Shown: positions 1 to 8,627, counted from the stretch's first letter. The stretch: DNA of 64,000 bases from Pyxidicoccus parkwaysis (GCF_017301735.1 NZ_CP071090.1:12755001-12819000), one strand, 5' to 3'. The notes: a model not told the origin generated them from the sequence alone. Program-made: numbers and translations.

Positions 1-438
1 CTCTGGGCGTTGCGCGAGGGCATCAGCGAGAGCCTGTCCGCCACGGGCCTGCCGCACAAGAACGACATCTCGCTGCCGGTGGCGGGGCTGGAGGGCTTCT
101 GCGCGGAGCTGGAGTCCGTCTTCGCCGCGCGCTACCCGGGCTGGGAAATCTGCCTCTTCGGCCACATCGGTGACGGCAACCTGCACGTCAACATCATGAA
201 GCCGGACGACATGGAGAAGGCCGAGTTCCTCTCCCGCACGAAGCAGGCGGACCCCACCATGTTCGAGCTGGTGAAGAAGCACGCCGGCAGCATCTCCGCC
301 GAGCACGGCATCGGCCTGCTGAAGAAGGACTACCTCGGCTACTCGCGCTCGCCCGCGGAGCTGGAGTTGCTCCGCGCGCTGAAGAAGTCGCTGGACCCCC
401 AGGGCATCCTCAACCCCGGGAAGGTCATCGACGCGTGA
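1..438 (+). CDS. FAD-linked oxidase C-terminal part (D-2-hydroxyglutarate dehydrogenase-like), 5' truncated by window edge
   Basis: The reading frame is open from base 1, so the start and the N-terminal FAD-binding domain lie outside the window; about 145 residues remain. They match the FAD-oxidase C-terminal domain of the VAO family (GlcD, D-lactate and D-2-hydroxyglutarate dehydrogenases): HIGDGNLHVN (metal and substrate histidines), SAEHGIG, and the terminal LDPQGILNPGK motif. The family oxidises D-2-hydroxyacids to 2-oxoacids with FAD. It converges on serA 18 bp away. In some Proteobacteria a D-2-hydroxyglutarate dehydrogenase recycles the D-2-hydroxyglutarate made by SerA, so that substrate is the favoured guess. 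D-lactate or glycolate oxidation cannot be excluded from this fragment. Confidence 0.85.
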   Translation, partial: LWALREGISESLSATGLPHKNDISLPVAGLEGFCAELESVFAARYPGWEICLFGHIGDGNLHVNIMKPDDMEKAEFLSRTKQADPTMFELVKKHAGSISAEHGIGLLKKDYLGYSRSPAELELLRALKKSLDPQGILNPGKVIDA

Positions 439-456
439 GGCGTGCGCCTCGGGACA

Positions 457-1707
457 TCAGGACACGATGCGCGTCTTGATGTCCGTCTCCAGCCCGGCGA
501 TGGCGTCGCACACGGGCTGGGACACGTCCTGGTCCAGGTCCATGACGAGGTAGCCGATGTTGGCGTCCGTGCTGAGCACCTGCGCGTGGATGTTGGCGTT
601 GAGGTCCGAGACGATGCGGTTGATGTCGCGGAGCACGCCGGGGGTGTTGCGGTGCACGTTGAGGATGCGGTGCGTGCCGGGGATGAGCGGCGCCTCGATG
701 TTGGGGAAGTTCACCGCGCCCGTCGTGGCGCCAGCCCTGTAGAGCTTGATGAGGCTGGTGGCCACCTCCTTGCCGATGGACGCCTGCGCCTCTTCCGTCG
801 ACCCGCCGATGTGGGGCGTGAGGACCACGTTGGGCAGCCCCTGCAGCTCGGTGACGAAGCCGTCCGAGTTGCTCTCCGGCTCCTCCGGGTAGACGTCCAC
901 CGCGGCGCCGCCCAGGTGCTTGGAGCGCAGCGCCTTCGCCAGCGCGGGAATGTCCACCACCGTGCCGCGGCTGGCGTTGATGAGGCACGCGCCCTTCTTC
1001 ATCTTCGCAAGCTGGTCCGCGCCCATCATCATGTGCGTGGACGGCAGCGCCGGCACGTGCAGCGTGACGAAGTCCGACACCGCGAGCAGCTCGTCCAGTG
1101 TGGTGGCCGCCTGCGCGTTGCCCAGCGGCAGCTTCGTCATCACGTCGAAGTACAGCACGCGCATGCCCAGCGACTCGGCCAGCACGCCGAGCTGCGAGCC
1201 GATGTGGCCATAGCCGATGATGCCCAGCGTCTTGCCGCGCACCTCGTGGCTGCCGGTGGCCACCTTGCGCCACTGGCCGGTGTGCACCTCGCGGCTGCGG
1301 TCGAAGAGCTGGCGCGTCAGCACGATGACTTCCGCCACCACCATCTCCGCCACGCTGCGCGTGTTGCTGAACGGCGCGTTGAACACGGGGATGCCGTGGT
1401 TGTTGGCCGCCGTCAGCTCAATCTGGTTGGTGCCGATGCAGAAGGCGCCAATGGCCAGCAGGTGCTCCGCGTGCGTCAGCGCGGCGGCGGGCACCGTCGT
1501 CTTGCTGCGGATGCCCAGGAGGTGCACGCCCTTGAGGCGCTCGGCCAGCTCTTCCGGCTTGAGGGCGGAGGAGGTCCGCTCCACCTGGAAGCCCTCGGCG
1601 GCCAGCATCTCCTCCGCGGACGGGTGGATGTTCTCCAGCAGCAGGGCCCGGAAGGGCCCCGTGTTGGGGATGGGACGCGTCGGCGAGGGGAACCGGGCAG
1701 TGTTCAT
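457..1707 (-). CDS. serA: D-3-phosphoglycerate dehydrogenase SerA
   Basis: 416 residues, close to the E. coli-type SerA (about 410). It oxidises 3-phosphoglycerate with NAD, the first step of serine synthesis, and such enzymes can also reduce 2-oxoglutarate to D-2-hydroxyglutarate. Visible are the NAD-binding GYGHIG loop in the middle, the catalytic Arg in INASRGTVVD, the Glu in PEEPESN, the His in TPHIGGSTEE, and a C-terminal ACT domain (ILNVHRNTPGVLRDIN) that in the family binds serine for feedback inhibition. The ATG start at 1707 agrees with the family N-terminus. It is convergent with the FAD-linked dehydrogenase gene and lies 11 bp downstream of a histidine kinase gene on the same strand. 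Confidence 0.95.
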   Translation of the reverse strand: MNTARFPSPTRPIPNTGPFRALLLENIHPSAEEMLAAEGFQVERTSSALKPEELAERLKGVHLLGIRSKTTVPAAALTHAEHLLAIGAFCIGTNQIELTAANNHGIPVFNAPFSNTRSVAEMVVAEVIVLTRQLFDRSREVHTGQWRKVATGSHEVRGKTLGIIGYGHIGSQLGVLAESLGMRVLYFDVMTKLPLGNAQAATTLDELLAVSDFVTLHVPALPSTHMMMGADQLAKMKKGACLINASRGTVVDIPALAKALRSKHLGGAAVDVYPEEPESNSDGFVTELQGLPNVVLTPHIGGSTEEAQASIGKEVATSLIKLYRAGATTGAVNFPNIEAPLIPGTHRILNVHRNTPGVLRDINRIVSDLNANIHAQVLSTDANIGYLVMDLDQDVSQPVCDAIAGLETDIKTRIVS

Positions 1708-1718
1708 GTCGCCTTGCG

Positions 1719-3419
1719 TTAGACCTCGGCTCCAGGGCTGTCAAGCGCGGGGTGAGGGAGCCGCCGGCCGGGTGGCAGGGGGAGGGTGAAGGAGAATGTG
1801 CTGCCGGCGCCGGTACGGCTCTCCACCCAGAGCCGGCCGCCGTGCGCTTCCACGAGCCCCCGGGCGATGTAGAGGCCCAGGCCGCTGCCCTGGCGGGCGG
1901 TGCCTCGGGACTGCCAGTGGCGCTCGAAGAGGCGGGGCTGCTCGTCCTCGGGAATGCCCGGGCCGGTGTCGCGCACCACGACGCGGGCCTCGCCGTCTTC
2001 GGTGCGGGCTTCCACCGTCACCGTGCCGCCCGCGGGAGTGAACTTCACCGCGTTGCCCAGCAGGTTGGCCAGGACCTGGAGGATGCGTTCGCGGTCGCAC
2101 AGGGCCACCAGCCCCGGTGTCAGGTGCTGCACGAGCCGCAATTCGCCGCGCGTGGCCTGGGGCTCAATCAGGGCGAGCGCCTCGCCAATGACTTCGCCCA
2201 CGGGCTCGGGCCGGGGCTCCACGGCCAGCGGCTGGCCCGCGTCGAGGCGGGCGGCGTCCAGCAGCTCGGTGATGAGGCCAAGCATGTGCAGCGCGGCCCG
2301 GTCCATGGCGGCCACGCGGCACACCAGGGCCTCGCCGCCGGGCACCCGGCTCAGCTTCTGCTGGAGCACGGCAGCGCTCAGGCGCACCGTGGCCAGCGGG
2401 TTCTTCAGGTCGTGGGAGACGATGGCGAGCACGTCCTCGCGCTCGCGCGCGGCGGCCTCCGCGGTCTGGGCGAGGCGTGCGTTCTCCGAGGCGAGGCGGC
2501 GCTGGAGCTCGGCCTCCTCGCCCGCCTGCTTCCAGGCGCGGGCCTGCTCCTGGTGCAGACGGTTGCTCACTCGCGCGGCGCGCCACACCACGGCCGTCAG
2601 CGCCACCATCATCGTCGTGGCGAAGAGGGGCCAGGCGAGCCGCGCCTCCACGAGTCCCCGCCGCACGCCCAGGTCCACGAGCACGCCGACGGCGAGAGGC
2701 AACAGGCCCGCGAAGAGCAGCCGGCGCGCCATGACGCCGCCGGCGGCCACCGACGTCACCGTGGCCACGGGGCCCTGGTCCGGGCGCAGGAAGAGAATGC
2801 CCAGGGCCAGTACGAGCTGCGCCGCGGCGTTGTGGGGCGCGGCGCCGATGCCGCCACCCAGGCGGTAGATGCGGTGCTCCGCGAAGGCGTAGCCGAGCAG
2901 CACCGTAAGGGGGATGAGCATGGCGGCCAGGGCGAGCAGCTGCGAGCGCGTCGTGCCCCATCCCCTGCGGTCCACCATGAGCAGGGACAGGTTGAGCAGC
3001 ACCAGCACCGACGCGGTGTGCGGCGACATGCGGTGTCCCGACAGCAGTCCGGAGAGCTGCGTGGTGCTCGGGTACCAGAAGTAGGACAGGAGGGTGACGA
3101 CGCCCGCGGCCGTCACGAGCGCCGCGGCGATGCCGGCCAGCCAGTGACGGGTGGGGCTGCCCTTCAGCAGCCAGAGGGTGGCCACGGCCGTGAGCATCAG
3201 GCACGCGGCGGAGGCGGGCACCATGGCTGGCACGCCGGGAAGGGCGGAGGTGAGTACGTCCTGGCCCCGGAGTGCCCAGCCGGCCAGCACGATGACGCAG
3301 AGGGGAAGCACGAGGGCCACGGCAGCCTGCGGCAGCCGTCCCGCCCTGAGCCAGAGCTGTCGCTGTCGCGTCTGGTCCACGCCCGGCCCTCTGCTTCGAA
3401 CCATGAACGTATGAATCAC
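1719..3419 (-). CDS. membrane sensor histidine kinase
   Basis: Up to 566 residues. The N-terminal half has about eight hydrophobic segments between residues 30 and 280, giving a polytopic membrane sensor with no recognisable extracellular loop domain. A coiled linker leads to HisKA (H-box SHDLKNPLATVRL, about residue 334) and HATPase_c with complete boxes: LLGNAVKFTP (N), DTGPGIPEDE (G1), LFERHW (F) and GSGLGLYIA (G2). It should autophosphorylate on His; no response regulator gene is adjacent, so it is an orphan kinase. The start is uncertain: GTG at 3419 abuts a GGAGG sequence, while ATG at 3404 is 15 nt from it. It is divergent from the pseudokinase gene. Confidence 0.88.
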   Translation of the reverse strand: MIHTFMVRSRGPGVDQTRQRQLWLRAGRLPQAAVALVLPLCVIVLAGWALRGQDVLTSALPGVPAMVPASAACLMLTAVATLWLLKGSPTRHWLAGIAAALVTAAGVVTLLSYFWYPSTTQLSGLLSGHRMSPHTASVLVLLNLSLLMVDRRGWGTTRSQLLALAAMLIPLTVLLGYAFAEHRIYRLGGGIGAAPHNAAAQLVLALGILFLRPDQGPVATVTSVAAGGVMARRLLFAGLLPLAVGVLVDLGVRRGLVEARLAWPLFATTMMVALTAVVWRAARVSNRLHQEQARAWKQAGEEAELQRRLASENARLAQTAEAAAREREDVLAIVSHDLKNPLATVRLSAAVLQQKLSRVPGGEALVCRVAAMDRAALHMLGLITELLDAARLDAGQPLAVEPRPEPVGEVIGEALALIEPQATRGELRLVQHLTPGLVALCDRERILQVLANLLGNAVKFTPAGGTVTVEARTEDGEARVVVRDTGPGIPEDEQPRLFERHWQSRGTARQGSGLGLYIARGLVEAHGGRLWVESRTGAGSTFSFTLPLPPGRRLPHPALDSPGAEV

Positions 3420-3621
3420 CCTCCCGGGCCGCCCGGGCGGGGGAGCGGGCCCTGTCCGGGTTGGCGACTGTGAGGGACTGCCTGCATGCCTGCCCTGCGT
3501 GGGGGCGGGCCTGGGCGCACTCCGTGCAGGCGCACCCGACCTGTGTGGAGGTAATTATATACTTCGCAGGATTACTTGTGAATAGACTTCGGAAGTGCAG
3601 AGGTCGAACTCCGGAGCCGAC

Positions 3622-4824
3622 ATGAAGACCCCCGAGACTCCCGTGCCTGCATCGCGTCCCGTGCCCACCGTCATCACGGAAGAGGAGGCGGCCCTTGGAG
3701 CCCCTGACGGACGCCATACCCTCTTCCACGTGGAGGACACGCGCTACGACTTCGTCCGTGTCCTGGAGCGGCGGCATGACGGCGAGGTGTTGATGCTGGC
3801 CGAGCGCCACGAGAAGCACGGGCTGCCTGGCCCTGTCGCCATCCGACGGCTTCACACCCCCTCCACTTTCGAGCGCCGGCAGCGCCTGAAGGAGGAGGTG
3901 CAGCTGTCCTACCGGCTCAATCATCCGGCCATTGCCCAGGTGCACCACTTCAAGATTCATGAGCGCAAGCCGTACGTCATCATGGAGTACGTGGATGGGC
4001 CCACCCTGGATGGAGTCATGAGCCTCATGGCGTTACGGCACCGGCCCGTCTCCATCGCCTTCGCGCTGTATGTCGGCGCGGAGGTGGCCGACGCGCTCCA
4101 TCATGCGCACCAACTCTCCGACGAAGCCGGTCGGCCGCTGGGGCTGGTGCACCGCGACGTCAGCCCTCGCAACATCAGTGTGAGCAGGAACGGTGCGGTG
4201 AAGCTCACGCACTTCGGCACGGCCTGGTCGCGCATGGTGGGCCGCGAGGAAACGCAGGGTGCTCTCCGCAAGGGAGACATCGCCTATGCCTCGCCGGAAT
4301 ATCTGCGGGTGCTGCGGCTGACCCCCGTGGCGGACCTCTACTCGCTCGGGCTGGTGCTGCTGGAGCTCGCCACCGGGCGTCATCTCTTCCAGGACGCCAT
4401 GGAGGAGGCCGCCGAGTCTCTGCGCGACCTGCCCGTGAAGGTCAGCGTGGAGGAGCTGCCCTCCCTGCCCCTGACGAGGCTCCTCGCGCTCATGGCGTCA
4501 TGCACGCCCAATGAGGTTGTCCGGGCCGTGGCGGGGTTGCCTCGGGACTTCCAGGCGGTACTCCAGCGGGCCTTGCGCCGCGCGCCCGCCGAGCGTTACC
4601 CCACGGCCGGACAGATGCGTGATGCATTGCGCGCCTGTCTTGCCCAGGTGTCGCAGGACAGCTCCTACGGGCGCCAGGAGGCGGCGGCGGAGCTGGCTCA
4701 GCTCATCAGTGAGGCAAGCGCGGCCCGGGACGAGGCAGAGCTGGGGGACGAGCGCCTGTTTCCCTCGGGGCTGGAGTCGCATGAGCTCGATGCTCCGCGA
4801 GCAGGCGGGAAACGCCGGGCATAG
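3622..4824 (+). CDS. serine/threonine pseudokinase (degenerate protein kinase)
   Basis: 400 residues with a Hanks-type kinase fold but damaged catalytic sites. The glycine-rich GxGxxG loop is absent, the ATP-anchoring Lys of the VAIK motif is Arg75 (VAIRR), and the metal-binding Asp of DFG is His197 (LTHFG). The catalytic-loop HRDVSPRN (177-184), the YVIMEYVDGP hinge and the YASPEYL activation-segment end are kept. It is therefore probably not a classical phosphotransferase but a scaffold or allosteric protein. There is no membrane segment. ATG 3622 is preferred over GTG 3595 because GGAG sits 5 nt upstream of it. Its promoter region (3545-3590) is a markedly AT-rich pocket. It converges on two XRE regulator genes; their link to the kinase genes is inferred from position only. 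Confidence 0.88.
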   Translation: MKTPETPVPASRPVPTVITEEEAALGAPDGRHTLFHVEDTRYDFVRVLERRHDGEVLMLAERHEKHGLPGPVAIRRLHTPSTFERRQRLKEEVQLSYRLNHPAIAQVHHFKIHERKPYVIMEYVDGPTLDGVMSLMALRHRPVSIAFALYVGAEVADALHHAHQLSDEAGRPLGLVHRDVSPRNISVSRNGAVKLTHFGTAWSRMVGREETQGALRKGDIAYASPEYLRVLRLTPVADLYSLGLVLLELATGRHLFQDAMEEAAESLRDLPVKVSVEELPSLPLTRLLALMASCTPNEVVRAVAGLPRDFQAVLQRALRRAPAERYPTAGQMRDALRACLAQVSQDSSYGRQEAAAELAQLISEASAARDEAELGDERLFPSGLESHELDAPRAGGKRRA

Positions 4825-4847
4825 CCGACGGTCCGCTGTGCCCCAGT

Positions 4848-4871
4848 CCGCTCGGGTGGGTGCTCGAGCGG
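4848..4871. terminator. possible bidirectional terminator hairpin
   Basis: Arms CCGCTCG and CGAGCGG (7 bp) around a 10-nt loop lie between the convergent pseudokinase and XRE genes. There is no T-tract, so the assignment is weak. Confidence 0.35.
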
Positions 4872-5219
4872 CTAGCGTGACAAGGCACGGGCCATGACGA
4901 CGAGCGCTTCCAGCTTCTCGTCGTCCAGCTCCCGCGCCAGTGTCATGAGCCGGCGCAGCAGGGGTGGCTCCTTCTGAGCGCCGCGTCGGGCCTCCTTGTC
5001 GGGCCGGGCCAGTCCCAGCAGCTCGTCGGTGGGCGTGCGCAGGGCCATGCTCAGCTTCCGCAGCATGCCTGTGCTGGGCACCATCTTCCCGCGCTCCACG
5101 CGGCTGTAGACCATGGGGTGCATGTCCACCATGGCGGCCACCTCCACCTGCGTCAGTCCCAGGCGCGCTCGCGCTTCTCGGGTCGCCTTGCCCACCGTCA
5201 TTCCCAGTTGTTCATCCAT
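4872..5219 (-). CDS. XRE-family helix-turn-helix regulator
   Basis: 115 residues from ATG 5219. The middle is a Cro/CI-type HTH (TREARARLGLTQVEVAAMVD, then SRVERGKMVPS), a DNA-binding fold usually acting as a dimer on short palindromes. The C-terminal tail (LLRRLMTLARELDDEKLEALVVMA) is helical and may dimerise. The frame is open further upstream, but the ATG at 5219 gives a normal XRE N-terminus and leaves a 49-bp gap to the second XRE gene on the same strand. The pair probably forms an operon read away from the Ser/Thr kinase gene at 5732. The target is unknown; autoregulation through the palindrome at 5521-5543 is an inference. Confidence 0.8.
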   Translation of the reverse strand: MDEQLGMTVGKATREARARLGLTQVEVAAMVDMHPMVYSRVERGKMVPSTGMLRKLSMALRTPTDELLGLARPDKEARRGAQKEPPLLRRLMTLARELDDEKLEALVVMARALSR

Positions 5220-5268
5220 GCGTGCCTGAAGGTAGCGCACACGCCACGCGGGTGGGCACGACGTCGTG

Positions 5269-5496
5269 TCAGGGCGCTGGGACGGAAGGGCGCTGCAGCC
5301 ACGCGGGGCGGATGTGCAGGATTTGGCAGAGGGCATCGAGCGCGCGAAGGGTGGGGAGCAGCTTGCCTCGCTCCATGCGCGCGTAGGCTTCGGCCGGCAG
5401 GGCGGCGCTGTCCGCCACCTGGGTCGTTGAGAGTCCCGCGCGCAACCGCGCGCTTCGGAGTTTCTGGCCGAGCTCTATCGCCGCGACTTCATCCAC
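5269..5496 (-). CDS. small XRE-family helix-turn-helix regulator
   Basis: 75 residues, almost only an HTH_3 domain: GQKLRSARLRAGLSTTQVAD followed by YARMERGKLLPTLRALDALC. It starts with GTG at 5496, about 10 nt after AGGA. It is first in a probable two-gene operon with the XRE gene at 4872-5219; the two proteins are related but clearly diverged. A 23-bp inverted repeat (AGCTATA, 9 nt, TATAGCT) lies 25 bp upstream of its start, a natural position for an autoregulatory operator. It is divergent from the membrane Ser/Thr kinase gene, so it may also control that gene. Function beyond DNA binding is unknown. Confidence 0.8.
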   Translation of the reverse strand: MDEVAAIELGQKLRSARLRAGLSTTQVADSAALPAEAYARMERGKLLPTLRALDALCQILHIRPAWLQRPSVPAP

Positions 5497-5520
5497 GAGG
5501 CACCATCCTGTTGCTGCATG

Positions 5521-5543
5521 AGCTATATCGAGTGAGTATAGCT
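5521..5543. promoter_or_regulatory. candidate XRE operator (inverted repeat AGCTATA-N9-TATAGCT)
   Basis: Perfect 7-bp arms around a 9-bp spacer, AT-rich in a GC-rich genome, 25 bp upstream of the small XRE gene and in the intergenic space divergent to the kinase gene at 5732. The architecture fits a dimeric XRE regulator binding site; the assignment is inferred from position and symmetry. Confidence 0.5.
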
Positions 5544-5731
5544 GGTAATAGACGCCGAATCGGCAGCGCCGCCCATTTCCTCCCCGCCGCAGGGTGCCCC
5601 AGCCCCGTGCGCCGTCGCGCGCATGGGCCTTCTACCGTTCTCCCGCTCTCGAAGGTGATTTCCATGTGCCTGCGCGGCGCCGGTATTCATGGGGAAGGAA
5701 GTGATTTCGCCAGCTGCCGGGGAGCGGGTGC

Positions 5732-7603
5732 ATGAGAGGCCCATTGTTCGCGGCCATCGAGCAGGGCACGGACATCGGTGGTTTCGCCGTGGAGGGACTG
5801 CTGGGCCAGGGCGGTTGTGGTGCCGTCTTCCGTGCCCGGCGCGGTGGCGAGTCCTTCGCGCTCAAGTTGCAGTCGCTCTCCGAGCTGGGCGGTTGGGCGC
5901 AGCGCGAGGTGTCCATCCTCACGCGCCTGGGGCACCCCAATGTCGTGCGCTTCCACGCATGCGGGCTGTGGCCGGACAAGGCGCCCCGGTGGTTCTACAT
6001 CGCCATGGAGTTGGTGGAGGGGCGCGCGCTGAACGAATGGGTTTCGCAGGAGAATCCCAGCGCTCGCCGGGCGGTACGTCTGGTGCGGGACCTCGCGCGT
6101 GGCCTGGCGGCGGCCCATGGCAGCGAGGTTCTGCATCGGGACGTGAAGGAGAGCAATGTCGTGGTACGCGACACCACCGGCGAGGCGGTGCTGGTGGACT
6201 TCGGCGTGGGCACCTACCCGGGGGCGCCGCGCCTGACCCGGGAGGTGCTGCCACCCGGAACACAGCAGTACCGCAGTCCAGAGGCGCTGGCCTTCCGCAG
6301 AGCGCATGCGGGTGATGATGCCGCGCACTACGTCGCCACGGCGGCGGATGACCTCTATGCCCTGGGCGTCCTCTTCTACTGGGTGCTCACGGACAGACAC
6401 CCATTCGCCGCCCCCTCCACGGCGACAGAAGTGGAAGCCGTCATTTCAAGGCCGCCGGTGGCGCCCCATGTGACGAATCCAAGGGTGCCTCCCGCGCTGG
6501 GGGCCCTCTGCATGCGGTTACTGGAGAAGCGGCCGGAAGCGCGCTTTCCCAGCGCGGGCGCTCTGGCGGAAGCGCTGGAGGTGGAACTGGCAGGAGCGGA
6601 TGACGCGTGGGACGTGCCGCTCTGTGAGAGCAAGGACTCCGCGCCGGCCGCACCGCAGATGGCTCTCGACGACGAAGAGGCGGCGTGGCTGCTGGGAGGG
6701 GAGGGTGGAGGAGGAGTGCCGCGCCGGGGCCGGCTGCCGCAGGCCGACCGCATGGTGCCGGATGTGCCTGGTCCTCTCGCGTCCGTGGCGGTGGCGCCGA
6801 GCGCACCTTCCCCGGAAACTTCACGGGCGCGAAGCCGTCTCACGTGGGCCGTCCTCGTGGGGCTTGTGGTGGGCCTCATCGTGGCGTTGGCGTGGGCTTT
6901 CTCCAGGGAGCAGGCGGGTCCACCTCTGGCCGTCGGAAGGGAAATGGCGCCCTCCGCCCCGTCGCTGGAGAGTGAGAAGGCCGCAGCCTCGCCGTCTCCG
7001 ACGGTTTCCACTCCTGCGGTCGTCGCCCCGCCAGCGGCGCATGTGCAGAAAGAAGAGTCACCCGTGAAGCAGACTGTCTCTCCTGCCGCTACATCCGAGC
7101 AGCCACGTCCGGCCCGCCGCGCCGGAGCCCTGACTCGCGTTGCCGCCACTGCCGCAGCTTGCACGGCCCTGGCCTGCCCCAGTGGACCGCAGTACCGCGG
7201 GGCACCTCCCGTCGAGCCGTGTCCTGCAGGAGCAGTGGAGGCCATGAAGAAGCTGGGTGTCGAAGTGGGTGATACGGACATCGGGCTCATCCCTCTCCCG
7301 GAGCCCGGCATGCCGGAGCAGCCCGTCCTCGTGCGCGAGGGCTGGGTCCGTATCCGCGTGGGAGGAGAGCTGAAGCAATTGAACAATGCGACAGTGAGCG
7401 GACGGTTCATCGTGAGTGAGCGTGTCTATGGCCGCTTCACCGAAGCCCGGACGAAGCGAGGCGAAAATGTCCCCGTCTGCCTGGAGATGTATGACCGGCA
7501 GGAAAGCGGTCGCGGCGTGCGCCGTGAGCCGGGCAATACGGACGTGGACTCCGCGCGCATCTGGTCCACCGTGGAGCTGAGAGCGGTGGACCACTTCGAG
7601 TGA
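5732..7603 (+). CDS. membrane-anchored serine/threonine protein kinase
   Basis: 623 residues. The N-terminal Hanks kinase domain (about 15-285) is complete: GQGGCGAVF loop, Lys45, HRDVKESN (135-142), DFG at Asp156 and YRSPEAL. A Pro/Ala/Ser-rich linker precedes one transmembrane helix (about 370-392), then a low-complexity stretch and a C-terminal outer domain with Cys residues (TALACPSGPQYRG, VEPCPAG, VPVCLEM) that may be a periplasmic sensor. GGAG lies 7 nt before the ATG. The next gene, 88 bp downstream, encodes a DUF2381 protein, a family often seen beside kinases in Myxococcus. The divergent XRE gene and its palindrome may regulate it. The ligand and substrates are unknown. Confidence 0.9.
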   Translation: MRGPLFAAIEQGTDIGGFAVEGLLGQGGCGAVFRARRGGESFALKLQSLSELGGWAQREVSILTRLGHPNVVRFHACGLWPDKAPRWFYIAMELVEGRALNEWVSQENPSARRAVRLVRDLARGLAAAHGSEVLHRDVKESNVVVRDTTGEAVLVDFGVGTYPGAPRLTREVLPPGTQQYRSPEALAFRRAHAGDDAAHYVATAADDLYALGVLFYWVLTDRHPFAAPSTATEVEAVISRPPVAPHVTNPRVPPALGALCMRLLEKRPEARFPSAGALAEALEVELAGADDAWDVPLCESKDSAPAAPQMALDDEEAAWLLGGEGGGGVPRRGRLPQADRMVPDVPGPLASVAVAPSAPSPETSRARSRLTWAVLVGLVVGLIVALAWAFSREQAGPPLAVGREMAPSAPSLESEKAAASPSPTVSTPAVVAPPAAHVQKEESPVKQTVSPAATSEQPRPARRAGALTRVAATAAACTALACPSGPQYRGAPPVEPCPAGAVEAMKKLGVEVGDTDIGLIPLPEPGMPEQPVLVREGWVRIRVGGELKQLNNATVSGRFIVSERVYGRFTEARTKRGENVPVCLEMYDRQESGRGVRREPGNTDVDSARIWSTVELRAVDHFE

Positions 7604-7691
7604 TGCCACTCCTGTCCGCAGGTGGCCGGGGGCAGCACTCCCGCCGCGCGCCTCGCTCCCGCCGAGTCTTCCTTCGTGGAGGTACTCTCTC

Positions 7692-8603
7692 TTGTTGAGC
7701 CCATCTACCGTGGTCCTGCTGACGTGTGTCCTGCTCATCGTGCCGGACGCCGCCGCTCAGACGGAGGGAGACCCATGGGCCCCAAGCACCCGCCGCATCA
7801 GCCTGGCGCCGCAACGTACGGGCCCACCTCCCCAGGTGCGTATCAGCCCTGGAGTGGGAACGCTGATACTCTTCGATTCGCCCGTTGCCCGGGTGGAATT
7901 GGCCGGACGTGAGCGCTTCGCGCGGGTGCGGCTGGACGCGGACACGCTGACGTTACTTCCATTGCCGGGCCTCGACGCGGGGGAGGAGTTGAGGCTCACT
8001 GTGTACTTCGCCGATGGGGCAGTGCCCACGAGTGCGGACTTCCTCCTCGTGGTGAATGCCACCCTGGCCGAGCGGCAGGTAGAGGTATTCCGCCACCCGC
8101 GTTCCGCTACGGCTCTCCAGGCCGAGCTGGAGGAGAGAGGCGTGGAGGTGCGGCGCCTCCGCGATGACGTTGCACGTTTGCAGGCGGCTCAGGCTCTGCC
8201 TGAGGGACTCGCCGGACTGCTTGCCACCGGCCTCATGGACAAGAATGGCGTCCAGGCGCGTCCGCTTCGTGCGGAGGTTGTGCTGCATTCGAGCAGCGCG
8301 CTCACCGTGCGAGATGCCGTCACCTTTCGCGCCGCCCGTAGCATCGCGTTCAAGGCGCAGTTCGCAAATGTTCGTGCAGCCGAGGCGTGGATGGCGGAGG
8401 GCGCGGCGTTGCAGGCGAAGGATGGGACCGCACTCCGAGTGCTCCGCGTATGGCAGGCAGCGCCTATTCCGCCGGGAGAGGCGGGCCCGTTGGTGGTGGA
8501 AGCGGAAGCCACGGCCACCCTCAGCTCAGGGCCCTACACGCTGACGGTCTGGGCCGCGGGCCACAAGCGCTCCGTCATCCTGGGCAACATCCATTTCCCG
8601 TAG
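7692..8603 (+). CDS. DUF2381 (TIGR02268) family secreted protein
   Basis: 303 residues starting with TTG at 7692, nine nt after a GGAGG site; the next codon is also TTG. Residues 1-20 form a signal peptide (VVLLTCVLLIVPDAAAQ). The body fits the Myxococcus paralogous family TIGR02268/DUF2381: a beta-rich N-terminal part (RISPGVGTLILFDSPV, then LTVYFADGAVPTSADF), a central coiled segment (ELEERGVEVRRLRDDVARLQA) and a C-terminal beta domain ending TLTVWAAGHKRSVIL. The biochemical role of the family is not known. Placement directly after a membrane Ser/Thr kinase with an outer domain suggests the two act together in the envelope. Confidence 0.88.
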   Translation: MLSPSTVVLLTCVLLIVPDAAAQTEGDPWAPSTRRISLAPQRTGPPPQVRISPGVGTLILFDSPVARVELAGRERFARVRLDADTLTLLPLPGLDAGEELRLTVYFADGAVPTSADFLLVVNATLAERQVEVFRHPRSATALQAELEERGVEVRRLRDDVARLQAAQALPEGLAGLLATGLMDKNGVQARPLRAEVVLHSSSALTVRDAVTFRAARSIAFKAQFANVRAAEAWMAEGAALQAKDGTALRVLRVWQAAPIPPGEAGPLVVEAEATATLSSGPYTLTVWAAGHKRSVILGNIHFP

Positions 8604-8627
8604 ATGCCCGGCGTGCGTATGAAACGG

